Below, one piece after another: positions 63,206 through 64,000 of a stretch of 64,000 nucleotides of DNA. The notes under the pieces were generated by a model, which was given only the letters and a program-made list of their open reading frames with translations, did not search any database and was not told where the DNA came from. Numbering within the stretch: the first letter of the stretch is position 1; each line of letters opens with the position of its first letter. The stretch covers positions 572,465-636,464 of the forward strand of contig NC_000853.1 of the NCBI RefSeq assembly GCF_000008545.1, given 5' to 3'. The translations under genes were made by a program, and so were the position numbers. The DNA comes from Thermotoga maritima MSB8. GTDB taxonomy: Bacteria; Thermotogota; Thermotogae; Thermotogales; Thermotogaceae.

Positions 63206-64000
63206 ATGTTGAAGAGACTTGGAATAGTCGGCTTTGGAGCGAGCGCCATCGGGTTCATCAACGGTCTCATAGAAAGCGGTAAGGTGAAAGACTACAGGAT
63301 CACCGTTCTAGAGAGAGGAAAAGACTACTCCCACAACACCATCTCCGGTGTGAGAATGGATGGGAAGATCTTCATCTCCCACGGCATGGGAGGGGAGATA
63401 TACATTCCCCTTGAGATTCAAGCGAAGACGGTGGAGTTTTATCTGAAGTTCTCCGGCTACACTCCCACCGTCGATAAAAGAGTGGGCATCGTGAACTACC
63501 TGAAGTCCTTCGAAAGGGATGGCAGGAAGATAGAGTTCGGAGAATCCTTCTCGGACGAGGAGATCTACAAGCGCTTCTATCACCACGGTTTCGAGCCGGT
63601 GAAGTCCTATTTCTTCCATCTGGGAACGGACATTCTGAAGGAGACGAACAAAAACATATACGAGTACTTCTCTTCCTTTGAGAACATAGAGTTTCTCTTT
63701 GGAACCACCGTGGAGGACGTTGAGTTCGGTCCTCCCCACAGGGTGCACACGAACAGGGGAGACTTCGAGTTCGACGAGCTCGTGATCGCCGTTGGAAGAA
63801 GCGGACACAGACTCATGGAGCGTCTCAAAGAGAAGTATCCACAGCTTGTCAGGCCGAACCAGTTCGTCGACATCGGTGTCAGGTACGAACTTCCAAACCA
63901 CGTGATGGATCCGTTCTCCGATATGTACGAGGTGAAGGTTCGCTACAGGACCAAAACGGGTTACATCTGCAGGATCTTCTGCCAGAATCCGGCAGGAAAG
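63206..64000 (+). CDS. FAD-dependent dehydrogenase, COG2509-like (3' end outside window)
   Basis: 265 codons visible. N-terminal FAD/NAD-binding loop GIVGFGASAIGFINGLIESG, a second glycine stretch in ISHGMGGEIYIP, and ELVIAVGRSGHRL. VDIGVRYELP and TGYICRIFCQNP resemble the uncharacterised FAD-dependent dehydrogenases of COG2509. ATG is three bases after the phosphoesterase stop, so it is the last visible member of the ABC-PHP operon. Substrate unknown. It continues past the window end. Confidence 0.85.
   Translation, partial: MLKRLGIVGFGASAIGFINGLIESGKVKDYRITVLERGKDYSHNTISGVRMDGKIFISHGMGGEIYIPLEIQAKTVEFYLKFSGYTPTVDKRVGIVNYLKSFERDGRKIEFGESFSDEEIYKRFYHHGFEPVKSYFFHLGTDILKETNKNIYEYFSSFENIEFLFGTTVEDVEFGPPHRVHTNRGDFEFDELVIAVGRSGHRLMERLKEKYPQLVRPNQFVDIGVRYELPNHVMDPFSDMYEVKVRYRTKTGYICRIFCQNPAGK

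Overview
The window looks like chromosomal DNA of a Thermotoga species of the T. maritima group. Coding density is very high. Nearly all genes sit in chains that overlap by 1-26 bases. GTG and TTG starts behind strong GGAGGTGAT-like ribosome sites are common. Several products match well-studied T. maritima proteins as I remember them (CorA, FtsH, MreB, HtrA, FtsY, QueA, arginine-binding protein). Gene order matches my recollection of the TM0547-TM0600 interval. That assignment is from memory, not from a search.

Bases 1-17700 are amino-acid and pyrimidine biosynthesis. A homoserine dehydrogenase-aspartate kinase fusion runs leftward off the edge. A divergent branched-chain operon follows (ilvB-ilvN-ilvC-ilvD-cimA-leuA-leuC-leuD-leuB). 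It converges on carA-carB at a shared hairpin. The cimA-type gene suggests isoleucine is made from pyruvate through citramalate. Bases 17700-29280 hold small units: a cytoplasmic PHP phosphoesterase, a Dps-like ferritin, the CorA Mg2+ channel, a DedA membrane protein, a five-gene membrane/flavin/SfsA operon, a leftward ftsY-DUF2225-lipoprotein-rrf2 operon, and the HtrA protease.

Bases 29280-49600 are housekeeping and envelope genes: a DegT aminotransferase, lnt, queA, ruvC and polC; leftward proC and an acetyltransferase; then tRNA-Thr(CGT), tilS, ftsH, a hotdog thioesterase, a radical-SAM protein and a nucleotide-sugar dehydrogenase. A convergent leftward operon carries a CBS/DRTGG pyrophosphatase, an EamA transporter, a WlbA-like sugar oxidoreductase and a rhomboid protease. 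The DegT, nucleotide-sugar dehydrogenase and WlbA-like genes could together make an amino-uronic sugar nucleotide.

Bases 49600-53280 are the cell-shape cluster mreB, a two-frame mreC, mreD and mrdA (PBP2). Bases 53227-56812 are leftward: an arginine-type ABC transporter and an NCS2 purine permease whose leader holds a hairpin. Bases 56836-64000 are a carbohydrate-type ABC locus: a solute-binding protein, a MalF-like permease with extra membrane segments, a MalG-like permease split over two frames by a roughly 445-residue insertion, an exported PHP phosphoesterase, and the start of a FAD-dependent dehydrogenase. This last locus is the best candidate for an uncharacterised system.

I saw no CRISPR array, insertion sequence, prophage or rRNA gene. 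No gene-free stretch exceeds 300 bases.
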